From: Tribonema minus
Lineage: Eukaryota > Sar > Xanthophyceae > Tribonematales > Tribonemataceae
Length of the DNA: 64,000 bases
Assembly (NCBI GenBank): GCA_017506865.1
Contig: JAFCMP010000047.1
Span: forward strand, 343,302-407,301
Direction of reading: 5' to 3'
A program made the position numbers and the translations under genes. The notes beneath the pieces are model-generated. The model made no database searches. It saw only the letters and a program-made list of their open reading frames with translations, and was not told the DNA's origin. Positions 34,401-42,741 of this stretch are shown here, piece after piece. Each line of letters opens with the position of its first letter. Position 1 is the first letter of the stretch.

Positions 34401-37400
34401 CTTCTTCTGATACATTGCCATTGCAACGCTGCTGTTGATCTACGTTTGCAGCCAATGCGCTGCACTCCATCCCATCCATTTATAGATTCATTCATGCATA
34501 AATTAACCAGTTGATTGGTTGATCTAATCAGGGACCATCGCGGCGGGGCCTCGCACTGACTGCTGTATCTGCTCCTCTTGGCCACTGTGCTCTGACAGAG
34601 GTGGGAGGGCCCGGGCAGGTGCGGCATGTCCCCTTGCATTCATTCATTCATTCATTCAATGGTCTGTTCATTCATCCAGTGTCCATCGCAGCGGGGCCTC
34701 TCGCTGACTGTTGTGCCTGCTCCTCCTGGCCACCGTGCTCTGACAGACAAAGGAAGCGCTGAAGAGGTGTGGCGACGCGGCGCTTCCATCCATTCATCCA
34801 GTCTTTGTTTCATTCATTCATCCATCCATTCATGCACTCTTGCATCAACTCAGTCATTGTTTTATTCAGTCATTAATTCATTCATTCAATCAGGGACCAT
34901 TACAGCGGGGCCTCGCACTGCCTCTCTTGTCTGCTCCCGTTGACCGTGCTGTGGCAGACGGAAGCGGCGCTGAAAGAGGTGCGGCGGCGCTTCGCCTGCA
35001 TGTGTTCATGCATTCATTACTTTATTCAGTCAATCATTTAACCAAGCATCGAGACCCTGCTGACGACTGCTCTCGTCGATCGCGCTTCGACAGACGGAGG
35101 AGGCGCTGAAAGAGGTGAGGCGGCGCGTCACTTACATTCATTCACCATTCATTCATCACTCATTTAATCATGCAAGCAGCGATCTTCTCATTCATTGAGG
35201 GACCATCGAAGCGGGGCCTCTCGCTGACTGTTGCCTCCATACGTTCATCTTTTCATTCATTCATTCATGAATTCATTCATTCATTCACTCAGTCAATCAC
35301 TCAATCAAGCATCGCGGCCCTGCTGACTGTTGCCTGCCCCCATCGACCGCACTGTGACAGACGGAGGAGGCGCTCAAGGAGGTGCGGCGGCGTGTCGCTG
35401 CGTGCGGCCTGGCGGACCGCGTGCGGCTCTTCGTCTTCCGAGACGCCACGCAGGTATGCATGTATGCACCAAGGGAAAAAAAACCTCAGGCACTTGAAGT
35501 TTACCATTTGTGAATCTGAAGATCATACGGCGGCGCGGCGCTGCGTGCGGCCTGGCGGACCGCGTTCGACTCTTTGTCTTCCGGGACGCCACGCAGGTAT
35601 GTATGCATGCACCGAAAATGGCGCCTCAGGGCACTTGAAGTTCAGCTCTGAATGCGAACGCAGAGGCCAGTTCTTTGTGTCAGAAGTACCCCATTCAAGA
35701 ATTCAAGTTGCAGAGAAGCCGAACTCCATTGGTGCGCATACAGCTGCTACTATTAAGGTTAGGGTTAGGGTTACCCTAACCCTAAGCTGATATCATACCC
35801 TGGGTTGAGCACCTGATGCGGCGTGCGGTCTGGCGGACCGCGTGCGGTTCTTCGCTTCTGAGATGTCACACACGTGGTACAGTACGTATAGGTATATGCA
35901 GCAGCTTGTTTCTTGACGCTTTTGGCGCGAAAAAAAGGCCAGGTGACGATTGGCATCACGCATGCACTAGGGGTGAGGCAAACCAACGTCTCGTCAGTCA
36001 GGTAATGACGTGATGGTCGACCCTGTCAAATGTGCATCTTCCGATACGCCACGCAGGCAATGTATGCAAGTAACAAAAGCGTCTCAGGGCGCTTGAAGGT
36101 CAGCATTGAACCTGGAGGTCATGCGGAGGCCATTCTTCATGTCACCATGCTGTCCTTAAAAGAACAGCGCAGCAAGCCCTGTGTGGAGCAGTGTACTGTC
36201 CGTTGCGCATGCCGCCAATACTTCAAGTTTGGAGTACTGATTATACCCTGAGTTCAGCAGCCAGCCGTCTCGCGCATGCAGCCAATACTTCAAGTTTGAA
36301 GTACTGATTATACCCTGAGTTCAGCCCGCCGTCTCATGCTGTGTGCCTGCGCAGCTGCGCCCCCCCCCCCTCCCTCTGCGCACGGCATCGCGGCCGTCGT
36401 GCGCGACGACGAGGACTCCGCCGTTTACAATCCAAACTGGTCATTTCAAACATCGACGCACACATATCACGTATGCGCCTCTCTGCCTCGGCCACCCACC
36501 CCCCCCGCCGGCCACTCTTTTACTCAGCACTGCGGCCGTCGATATGTAACCGGTTGTTAACGTCAAGGTTCATATATATAAGGTCTACGCCTCTTTGCCT
36601 CCCACGCCATGCCCTCCCGCCTACCCCCCCCCCCCCACCCCCCCCCCCACACACACACACACCCTTTTACGCAGGGCACCGCAGCCGTCGTGCGCGATGA
36701 CGAGGACTCCGCCGCTGCAGTATCAAACGGGGTACTTTGAGATACTTCGAAGTACAAGATTTGCGTTTCCTTGCCTCACGCCTTGCACCCCACCCACCCC
36801 CCTCCCCCCCCCCTTTTGCACAGGGCACCGCGGCCATCGTGCGCGACGACAAGGACTCAGGCGTTACAATATCAAACTGGAAGGTACAATCTATGCGCCG
36901 ACCTGCCTCATGCCTTGCCCCCCCCCCCCCCCCCCCCCTGCCCCTTTCTGCACAGGGCACCGCGGCCGTTGTGCGCGACGACGAGGACTCCGGCGCGGAC
37001 GACCTGGACCCCGAGATGCTAGAGCTAGCCAGCTCCGCAACCTCGCCCGGAGACGTGTTCCAGTTCGTCATGATGCAGCTGGCAGAGCTGCTCTTCGAGG
37101 CTGGGCCGCGCTTCCTAATCGTGGCGGCGCCGGCGGCGGCGGCGCCGCCCGCGCCGGCTGGCGGGCTGCCCGCCACGGCGGCGCTGGCGGCGCTGGCGGC
37201 GTACTACGTGGCGTATGCGGTGGGGGGCGGGGAGGGGGGGGAGGGGGCTGCGGTCGCGGATGGGACGCTGAACGCGCTGCTGCTGCTTGGCGGGCTTCAG
37301 GTGACGATGAAGGCTGGTGTCGCGGCGTGTTGCGTGCGCGCTGGCGGTGGTCCTATAGGTCTTGTGTCAAAATGCAAAAGACTTGAATTTTTCTAATAGT

Positions 37401-40400
37401 ACCACTACAATTCATCGAACATCGCGGATGGGGCGCCGCACGCGCTGCTGCTGCTGGGCGGTATTCAGGTGATGATGATGGCTGGTGTCATGGCGTGTTG
37501 TGTGCGCGCTGGCGGTGGTCCTACAGGTCTTATCTCAAAATGCAAAAGACTTGAATTTTTTTTAATAGTACCACTACAACTCATCAGAAATTGCGGATGC
37601 GACGCTGCACGCGCTGCTGCTGCTGGGCGGGATTCTGGTGACGATGATGGCTAGATTGCTGTGTTGCGTGCGCGCTGGAGACGGGAGCGTGGGGCTGACT
37701 CACCGTGACTCGGAGCACGTCTGTGAAGTACTTGATGTTCCTGCCATAGCACTGCGTGCATTGCTTTCGGGGGGCTGGTCATCATGGCGGCAGCCGCGGG
37801 GAGAGCGCTGTGATCGATGTGCAGCGGAGGCGATCGAGCGCATGCCATGCATCGCAGAGATGCGTATGGGCGCGCTGCCGGCGAACATCAACTTGAAGTT
37901 TGATGATTCACCCTCAAAGCCATCATGGGTGCACACCGAATGGAGGCTTGGTGTCTGATGTGTTGTCCATTGCCATCACAGGTCCCTCATGCGGCCAATC
38001 ATGCTGACACCGCTCGAGGCAGCCGGGGATACATGCCCCTTCATGTGCCGCAGGGCCACTCTGGAAGCAGCCGACCGCAACGGCCATCACTGCCGCATCC
38101 ATTTTACGGGCAAACGTACCGCAGTTGTATGCAGGGTGTGCCTGGCACTCAGGCTTGTGGCCGGGAATGCGAGTGTCCAATGTTGAAGTTGCAGGCATCT
38201 GGCCAAGATGGGGTCCGCGGCGTGGCCCCTTGCATGCCGGACGCGGGGGGGGGGGAGGGGGGCGTGAGCGCTGTTGGTGCTTGCAATCTCACAATGATAC
38301 CTCAGTCGCATGTCCACCTTGGAAGCAACCAAGCTCGTGTCACTTGTTTCGCAAAGGGGGACACACCTCTGAGCCAGCCTTGGGCACTCGTGCCGTTGCC
38401 GCGCCACACCTGGGCCTGGCACCCAACACTTGCATCTGAGCTGCATTCGCCTACGCCAATGACTGAAACCGGCGCTGATACACTCTCCATCGCCCAACAG
38501 TCCCAACCGCCGCCGCCGCCGCAGATTGTGCACGAAGCGGGCCACGCGGCAGCAGCCGCGGACATTCTCTCCTGTGAGCGTTGTCACACTCGCATACGCG
38601 CCAATAGTTGAAACCGGCGCTGAGACGCTCTCCATTGCCACCGACCACAACCCCGCCGCCACACGCAGATTGCGCACGAAGCGGGCCACGCGGTCGCGGC
38701 TGCGAACATTTGCCTCTGCTCATCGTAAATAATAACAAAAAAACGTACGTCAAAGGGTGACACTGGCGCTGAGACTTTCCATCGCCACCCGATCTCAATC
38801 GCCGCCGCCACACGCAGATTGTGCACGAAGCGGGCCACGCGATCGCGGCGGCGCTCTCGGGCCTGAAGCCGGCGTGGCCCCCGCGCGTCCTGCCGGGAGG
38901 GCCCTTCGGAGCGCTGGGCACGACCACGCGCTTGAGGGACTTCCCGGCGGACACGCGCGCGCTGTTTGACTACTGCGCGGCGGGGCCGGTCGCGGGCATC
39001 GCCGCGTCCGCCGTGATGCTGTTCATGGGGCTCAAGGTGACGAGCGTTGCCTCGCTGTGTGTGTATACTTGAAGTGCGTACTTGAAGTGCAGACATGCTG
39101 GTATACGCATAGTCTACTAATTTGTGCTTGCGTCCGCCGTGATGCTGTTCATGGGGCTCAGGGTGACGAGTGGTACTAGCTTCGTCTGTGCGTACGTTGT
39201 GTGTACACACATGTTCGTTGGTATACATATACCTCGTGTGTGCTTGCGTCCACTGTGATGCTGTTCATGGGGCTCAAGGGGACGAGCGTTGCCCTGCTCT
39301 TTGTGTGTACACTTTGTGTACACATATGTACTCAAGTATACTTACTCAGGTCACACCCACGTACTCAATTACACTCAGTTCGTGCTCCTGTAAAGCTGAC
39401 ATGCACTGCCGCGTCCGCCGTGATGCTGTTCATGGGGCTCAAGGCCAGTCACTGACACTGGCAGATAACGGGTGTCTCGTTTTTTCTGTGCGTACGTTGT
39501 GTGTACACGCGTGTTCTTTGGCATGCGCATGGGTTAGGGTTACGGGTAACCCTAACCCTACCCCTATCTACTGTGGGCCTTGCTTGCGTCCGCCGTGATG
39601 CTGTTCATGGCGCTCAAGGTGGGTCAGACGAGGGCGCCCCGCTTTTTTGTGCATACAGTAGTTTTTTGCACATGTAGGTCTTCTCATGGACACGTCCTCA
39701 GAACTCCCCCCCCCCACCCACCCCCACCCCCTGCGTTGCTATGTGCGCAGGCCACCGCGGAGGCGGCGCCGGCCGCAGCAGCGCTCTTCCCGCGCATGCC
39801 CACCTACCTCCTGCAGTCGTCGTTTCTGGTTGGCGGCATTGTTAACACAGCGCTGCCCAATCTGGCGCTCTATGCGCCCGACATTGCGGCGCCGCTCACG
39901 CCGCTGCACCCGCTGGCGTTCGCGGGGGCCGCAGGGCTGTTTGTCAACGCGCTGCACTGGTGAGTTGTTGGAAGTAGTGCGTCGCGCGCTGTGTACTTGT
40001 TGAAATAGATTAGAAGGTCTGCACTCGCTGTGAGTGTGAGGTGCAGAAGTTGGCATACGCAGGGGCGGCAGGCCTGCTTGTGAATGCATTGCACCGTTGA
40101 GCCTGCGTGTGTTTTCGGGCCGCAATGTACCTTTTGAACGAGTGAACAGGTTTTGAAGTTGAAGCATGCTGGTGCGGCGGGCTGGCAGTCAATGCGTTGC
40201 ACTGGTGAGCCTACGAGTGCATTGTTTGAAGCGGGGAGCGATGTATTGGACACTCAATGAAGGCAACAAGCGCCTCTCAAACTGGAGGCAGAGACGCAAC
40301 TTTGTTGAGCCGCAAATGCATGATTGTCCTGCATGTTTCAATAGGTAGTTTTGAAGTAGAAAGCGTAAACACGTTGGACTGCAGAAGCAGGCTCATCTTG

Positions 40401-42741
40401 CGCAGGCTGTCGGGCGTGTCACTTCAACTTGTATGTTGCAGTTGCTCCTCATGTCGTGCACGAGCACACCAACGTATACAGCATTATGCCGGTGCTCTTG
40501 ACCTGGTATATACGTCTACATGTACACCGGATGTCAGAAGTATATCATATCTCCTGTATACGATGCAGCGGGGATGGTGGTGCCATTAGGCAACTGGCGA
40601 GCCATCGCACATGCGCGGATGGTGGCAATTCAGCTGTGTGCTGAGCATGATTCGCTTGCACCAACATGTCATGTAACTCTCGTCAGTCTGGTCAAAAAAT
40701 TGAGCGCGCACTGGTCAGAAAGTTGAAAGCGCATGAATTCACACTCACGGCATTTGCCCTGCATGGTGTTCTGCTACTGCATGCCGTGCCTGTCAATACA
40801 TGTTGAAGGTTGCTATGAGAACCGCACAGCCGGAAAGCCCAAGAGCCCACACATGGCAGTGGATTGCGGGGTCCACTGGCATAGTTCAGTCACAAGTGCT
40901 CAGCTCTGATCCACTCAGCTCCGACGCGCAGCGCCTTTGACGCCCTTGGGATAGGGTTTGGGATAGGGGTAGGGTTAGGCCAAATCAGGGTTTGGCCTAA
41001 CCAGGGGTTACGCCTAAGGTTAGGTTAGGGTTAACCAGGGTTAGGATTAGGGTCAGGCCTAATCCCAACCCCAACCCTAAGATGCAAGACTCGCTGTTGC
41101 TCACCTTGTGTCATCCTTTCCTTGTGCCACTTGCAGCCTGGCGCTTGGGGGCTCAGACGGGGCGATGGCGCTGTCATCCGTCGTTCCGTCGGTCCCACAT
41201 AACTTCAAGGATACGGGCAAGGCGCTGGCGGTGGGGTTCCTGTCAGCAGTCTCGATCGTGTTTTTGGGATGGCAGCTGTGGCAGTCCTTCTTTGGGGACA
41301 TGACACAGGTATGTATGTTGTAGAATTATTGAAGTTTATGTCTAAGTTCAAGCGCCCCTTGTGGTGGCCTGTATGCTCGGAATCGAGCAGACTCACAACA
41401 TGCCTCACAAGTTCGCCCTTCGCGCAGCGTGTTATCATATTGAGGTTTGCTCATGACGTATTCCTGGTTGCCAAAGACGCCCCAGAGACGCCGTAATTGT
41501 GTGGCCAAATACATTTTAGCGCAACCCTAGATGCTATGTTGACACCTTGCGCCTAGTGCTGCACTCTGAAGTAGTGATGGTCTGGTTTCTTTGCGCCGTT
41601 GGGGTTTAGGGCCAGGGTCAGCGAGAATCGGTACAAAGCACATGACATGACACACGCGTGGACAAATAATGCAGCAACGTGGCAGTCGTGTTTTGGGGAA
41701 ACGACACGGGTATGATGGTGAAGGTTGATGTATGATGGTGAAGTTCATATGCCTGATGTCAGTGTTGCGCGCTTTAGCGGTGTGTAACTTGGGACAGCGC
41801 CTGGGCGCCTTGCAGCAAGCGCTGTAGGTATTGATGACCTGTGCTTTTTCACGTACTGAGCGAGAACCGATTATATGGGACAGTGACATGACACGCGTAA
41901 AGCAGAGCGTACGCCTCCGCGACAAGTCGGACCATATATCACTGCGTCTGAATGCTGAGCGCAAGTTGTGAAGCCATATTATTATTCGCTTTGCGCCATC
42001 GGTGCAATTGGAGCTCTCCCTGTGCACAGCACACATGCCCATTGTGAATGCGTAATTCAATGCTGCTTACATGCACATGTAGAGCCCAATCTAGGCCGTC
42101 CTGCCAGGGTCTGTGTGTTGCTGATCGTGCTCATATGCCCACAGTGTTCGGTTCAGGTATCTGGAGGGGGTAGCGTTGTGCAGCCATGCCATTTCCAGGT
42201 GTTGCAACTGGCGCAACTGTGTGCAGGCTTGGGCGCGAGCCTTGCAACGGACACTGATAGTAGGGGGGGGGGGGGGGGGGGGATCTGGACAAAACCGTCC
42301 AGTGGGTTCTGGCTGGTGGCGGTCAAGTTCCTGAGTGGCGTGCACTCACTTGCGCACTGCTGCAAAAAAGTGCATTCATACGCGCCACGCTCCCAGCATT
42401 GCAATCTACAAGATGATTGGCGCATATGCGATCAAGGGCGTGCAGGTATCTTCACGCGGTTTCGTTGCCATTACCAACCCCTCTCTCCCCCCCCCCCTCC
42501 CACCCCCCCCCCCCCCCCCCCCCAGGAGAACCTGTTCATCTCCTTCATCCCCCTGTCCATCATCTTCATGAACAAGCCGTGGAACGCAGTCGTCGATGAG
42601 CGGCCCACCCCTGGGCTGGCGCGCACGCTCGCCGCTGTCAGCCTCCAGGCGTTCTGGCTCGCGACGCTGCTGCCGATGCCGCTGCAGAATTTCCTGGACG
42701 GCGGCGCCGCGGATGCTGCGGGGGGGACGGGCTTGTTCTGA
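25405..42741 (+). CDS. EGY-type site-2-protease-like (M50) membrane metalloprotease, plastid-targeted, thirteen exons
   Basis: Exons: 25405-25540, 25707-25828, 26683-26958, 28795-28953, 29874-30164, 31482-31728, 33494-33585, 35361-35453, 36956-37300, 38818-39036, 39751-39959, 41137-41308, 42526-42741; all phases fit, 858 codons. A hydrophobic signal peptide ends ...CSCVKG|FAPIG, like a secondary-plastid bipartite presequence. Residues about 46-230 are charged coiled coil. GKLRGARMPEG and EEALKEVRRRV precede the membrane part, as in EGY proteins. HEAGH at about 590-594 would bind zinc. LPGGPFGALGTTTRL, AAGPVAGIAASAVM and TPLHPLAFAGAAGL match EGY order. The second metal motif is unclear: the region reads NALHCLALGGSDG where N-x2-P-x4-DG is expected. 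EGY1 supports chloroplast development in plants. FtsH is excluded because there is no AAA domain. Confidence 0.85.
26543..26690 (+). repeat. EGY exon 3 acceptor-region duplication
   Basis: The block ACACATGA...GCACTGCA.CT..T.AAT...GTGCGCGTCT occurs at 26543-26605 and again at 26625-26675, just before the real acceptor. This is a tandem copy of the intron side of the junction. Confidence 0.65.
27020..27440 (+). repeat. EGY exon 3 donor-edge copies (three)
   Basis: The real edge (AAGCTGAAGCGCGAGGAGCC ... GCGCAG|GTCAGCGCCCAG) ends at 26958. Copies at about 27022-27120, 27150-27225 and 27323-27420 carry the same coding tail, the AG|GT junction and the following AACTTCAAGTAGTTGCAGTT-type intron text. 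Confidence 0.9.
27641..27662. repeat. Interstitial telomere-like CCCTAA tract
   Basis: Three perfect TAACCC units in EGY intron 3. Confidence 0.9.
28495..28725 (+). repeat. EGY exon 4 acceptor-edge copies (two)
   Basis: The real exon start VMVELDALTADV is at 28795. Copies lie at 28497-28555 (GCAG, VVELGALAAVAQAL) and 28662-28710 (CGCAG|GTCATGGTGGTCGAGCTGG). Both keep an acceptor AG. Confidence 0.85.
29045..29345 (+). repeat. EGY exon 4 donor-edge copies with telomere-like tract
   Basis: ATCAGCGC.GCGGAGGCGCAG and the following GTGAGTGCTGAGC-like intron start recur at 29050-29100, and in worn form (AGACGATGGCAAACGCTGCG) at 29323-29345. CCTAACCCTAAACCCTAAGG is at 29105-29124. Confidence 0.75.
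29480..29790 (+). repeat. EGY exon 5 acceptor-edge copies, one about 95 bp long
   Basis: The real exon 5 starts at 29874 (VMAEAPERKSLPFNLLFSDW). A copy at 29677-29770 reads VPAEAPERKQLPFSLLFSDW and continues to the THR of the exon (SPETVRT). A shorter copy at 29497-29560 reads VMVEAPERKNLFN. Both are preceded by the ACTCGTTCRCGCAG acceptor. Confidence 0.9.
30200..30600 (+). repeat. EGY exon 5 donor-edge copies (three)
   Basis: The real edge is RDRCGDELVGSLK|gtgggg at 30164. Copies lie at 30226-30300, 30375-30465 and 30530-30600. They share the GCAGCGCTCAG intron text, and two keep CTCAAG or ATCAAGG at the junction. Confidence 0.8.
31060..31350 (+). repeat. EGY exon 6 acceptor-edge copies (two)
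   Basis: The real exon starts at 31482 (CGCATGCTGGCGGGCGACGA). Copies at 31060-31145 and 31265-31345 contain the same first codons and the upstream CGTTCCCTCYGCGYYGCCGC pyrimidine-rich intron end. Confidence 0.9.
31785..32265 (+). repeat. EGY exon 6 donor-edge array (five copies)
   Basis: The real edge LMAEEVKRRQSAEEQRSRV ends at 31728. Copies lie at 31785-31870 (54 coding bases nearly perfect), 31905-31995, 32025-32080, 32160-32215 and 32233-32290. They become shorter and more diverged with distance; all share GGAG.AGC.G followed by GTATGT-like intron text. Confidence 0.9.
33050..33445 (+). repeat. EGY exon 7 acceptor-edge copies
   Basis: The real exon starts at 33494 (GCAAGCTGCGCGGCGCACGA). 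A copy at 33364-33420 reads GCAAGCTGCGCGGCGCGCGC with an upstream CAG. The intron side (CACGGCTCTGAGTCTGA...CGGTTTCAG) is repeated at 33095-33125 and 33411-33445, with related TCTGAGTCTGACTC words from 32860 onward. Confidence 0.8.
34530..35330 (+). repeat. EGY exon 8 acceptor-edge array (five copies) with (ATTC)n microsatellite
   Basis: The real exon starts at 35361 (ACGGAGGAGGCGCTCAAGGA). Copies, each with the intron text GGACCATCG..GCGGGGCCTC and TGACTG.TG.C...GACAG, lie at 34535, 34682, 34892, 35050 and 35202. Three of them retain GGAGGCGCTGAAAGAGGTG-like coding. CATTCATTCATTC microsatellite fills the gaps (34630-35300). Confidence 0.9.
35525..36100 (+). repeat. EGY exon 8 donor-edge copies (three)
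   Basis: The real edge is GCCTGGCGGACCGCGT...TTCCGAGACGCCACGCAG|GTATGC, ending at 35453. Copies lie at 35531-35600 (near-perfect, still CAG|GTATGT), 35815-35880 and 36028-36090. All keep the CTCAGG..ACTTGAAG intron text. Confidence 0.9.
35759..35785. repeat. Head-to-head telomere-like palindrome
   Basis: TTAGGGTTAGGGT at 35759-35771, one central T, then ACCCTAACCCTAA at 35773-35785: perfect 13-bp inverted arms of telomere-type repeat inside EGY intron 8. Confidence 0.95.
36207..36335 (+). repeat. Tandem 66-bp duplication in EGY intron 8
   Basis: GCATGC.GCCAATACTTCAAG through GTACTGATTATACCCTGAGTTCAG occurs twice in a row with one or two differences. Confidence 0.9.
36370..36885 (+). repeat. 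EGY exon 9 acceptor-edge array (four copies) with poly-C tracts
   Basis: The real exon starts at 36956 (GGCACCGCGGCCGTTGTGCG). Copies lie at 36378-36428, 36520-36545 (short), 36673-36725 and 36824-36880. Each is preceded by a C-rich or pure poly-C run and an AG, and encodes GTAAVVRDDEDS-like text. Confidence 0.9.
37420..37665 (+). repeat. EGY exon 9 donor-edge copies (two)
   Basis: CACGCGCTGCTGCTGCTGGG..G.ATTC.G|GTGA.GATGATGGCT at 37437-37485 and 37607-37655 repeat the real edge at 37270-37315. The following intron text GTGTTG.GTGCGCGCTGG also recurs. Confidence 0.9.
38455..38720 (+). repeat. EGY exon 10 acceptor-edge copies, active-site codons included
   Basis: The real exon starts at 38818 (IVHEAGHAIAAA). 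Copies at 38522-38575 (IVHEAGHAAAAADI) and 38668-38715 (IAHEAGHAVAAANI) repeat the HEAGH codons, the CGCAG acceptor and about 60 bp of intron (ACCGGCGCTGA.AC.CTCTCC). Confidence 0.95.
39120..39630 (+). repeat. EGY exon 10 donor-edge array (four copies)
   Basis: GCGTCCGCCGTGATGCTGTT followed by CATGGGGCTCAAGG (real edge 39005-39036) recurs at 39128-39164, 39246-39284, 39408-39443 and 39587-39620. One to four changes per copy. No AG precedes the copies in the right place, so they are decoy donors rather than cassette exons. Confidence 0.95.
39531..39558. repeat. Head-to-head telomere-like palindrome
   Basis: GGGTTAGGGTTAC, two G, then GTAACCCTAACCC: perfect 13-bp arms, between two donor-edge copies of EGY exon 10. 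Confidence 0.95.
40060..40220 (+). repeat. EGY exon 11 donor-edge copies (two)
   Basis: The real edge is GCAGGGCTGTTTGTCAACGC...CTGCACTG|GTGAGT at 39959. Worn copies at 40062-40110 and 40168-40217 keep TTGCACTGGTGAGCCTACGA-type text. Confidence 0.8.
40950..41085. repeat. Degenerate telomere-like tract, both orientations
   Basis: TAGGGTTAGG..., CCTAACC, GGTTAGGGTTAACC, then CCTAATCCCAACCCCAACCC: mixed-orientation TTAGGG variants just upstream of the EGY exon 12 acceptor. Confidence 0.85.
41325..41529. mobile_element. Diverged hAT MITE relative
   Basis: Aligns to the reverse complement of 13622-13849 across most of its length. Shared words include TGTATGCTCGGAAT, GAGCAGACTCAC, ACGTATTCCTGGTTGCCAAA and TGTGTGGCCAAATA. 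The right end GCAACCCTAG keeps the terminal repeat; the left end is worn. It lies directly after the EGY exon 12 donor. Confidence 0.8.
41675..41715 (+). repeat. EGY exon 12 donor-edge copy
   Basis: GTGGCAGTCGTGTTTTGGGG followed by AAACGACACGGGTATGA resembles the real edge GGCAGTCCTTCTTTGGGGAC...ACACAG|GTATGT ending at 41308. Confidence 0.65.

Noticed and set aside
38818-39036. HEAGH exon as an FtsH (M41) protease
   Set aside because: No AAA ATPase domain anywhere in the gene; the following GPVAG, membrane helices and TPLHPLAFAGAAGL fit the M50/EGY family.
29480-39630. Regularly spaced repeats that might be taken for a CRISPR-like array
   Set aside because: The repeats are copies of neighbouring exon ends, spacing and length vary, and the genome is plainly eukaryotic.
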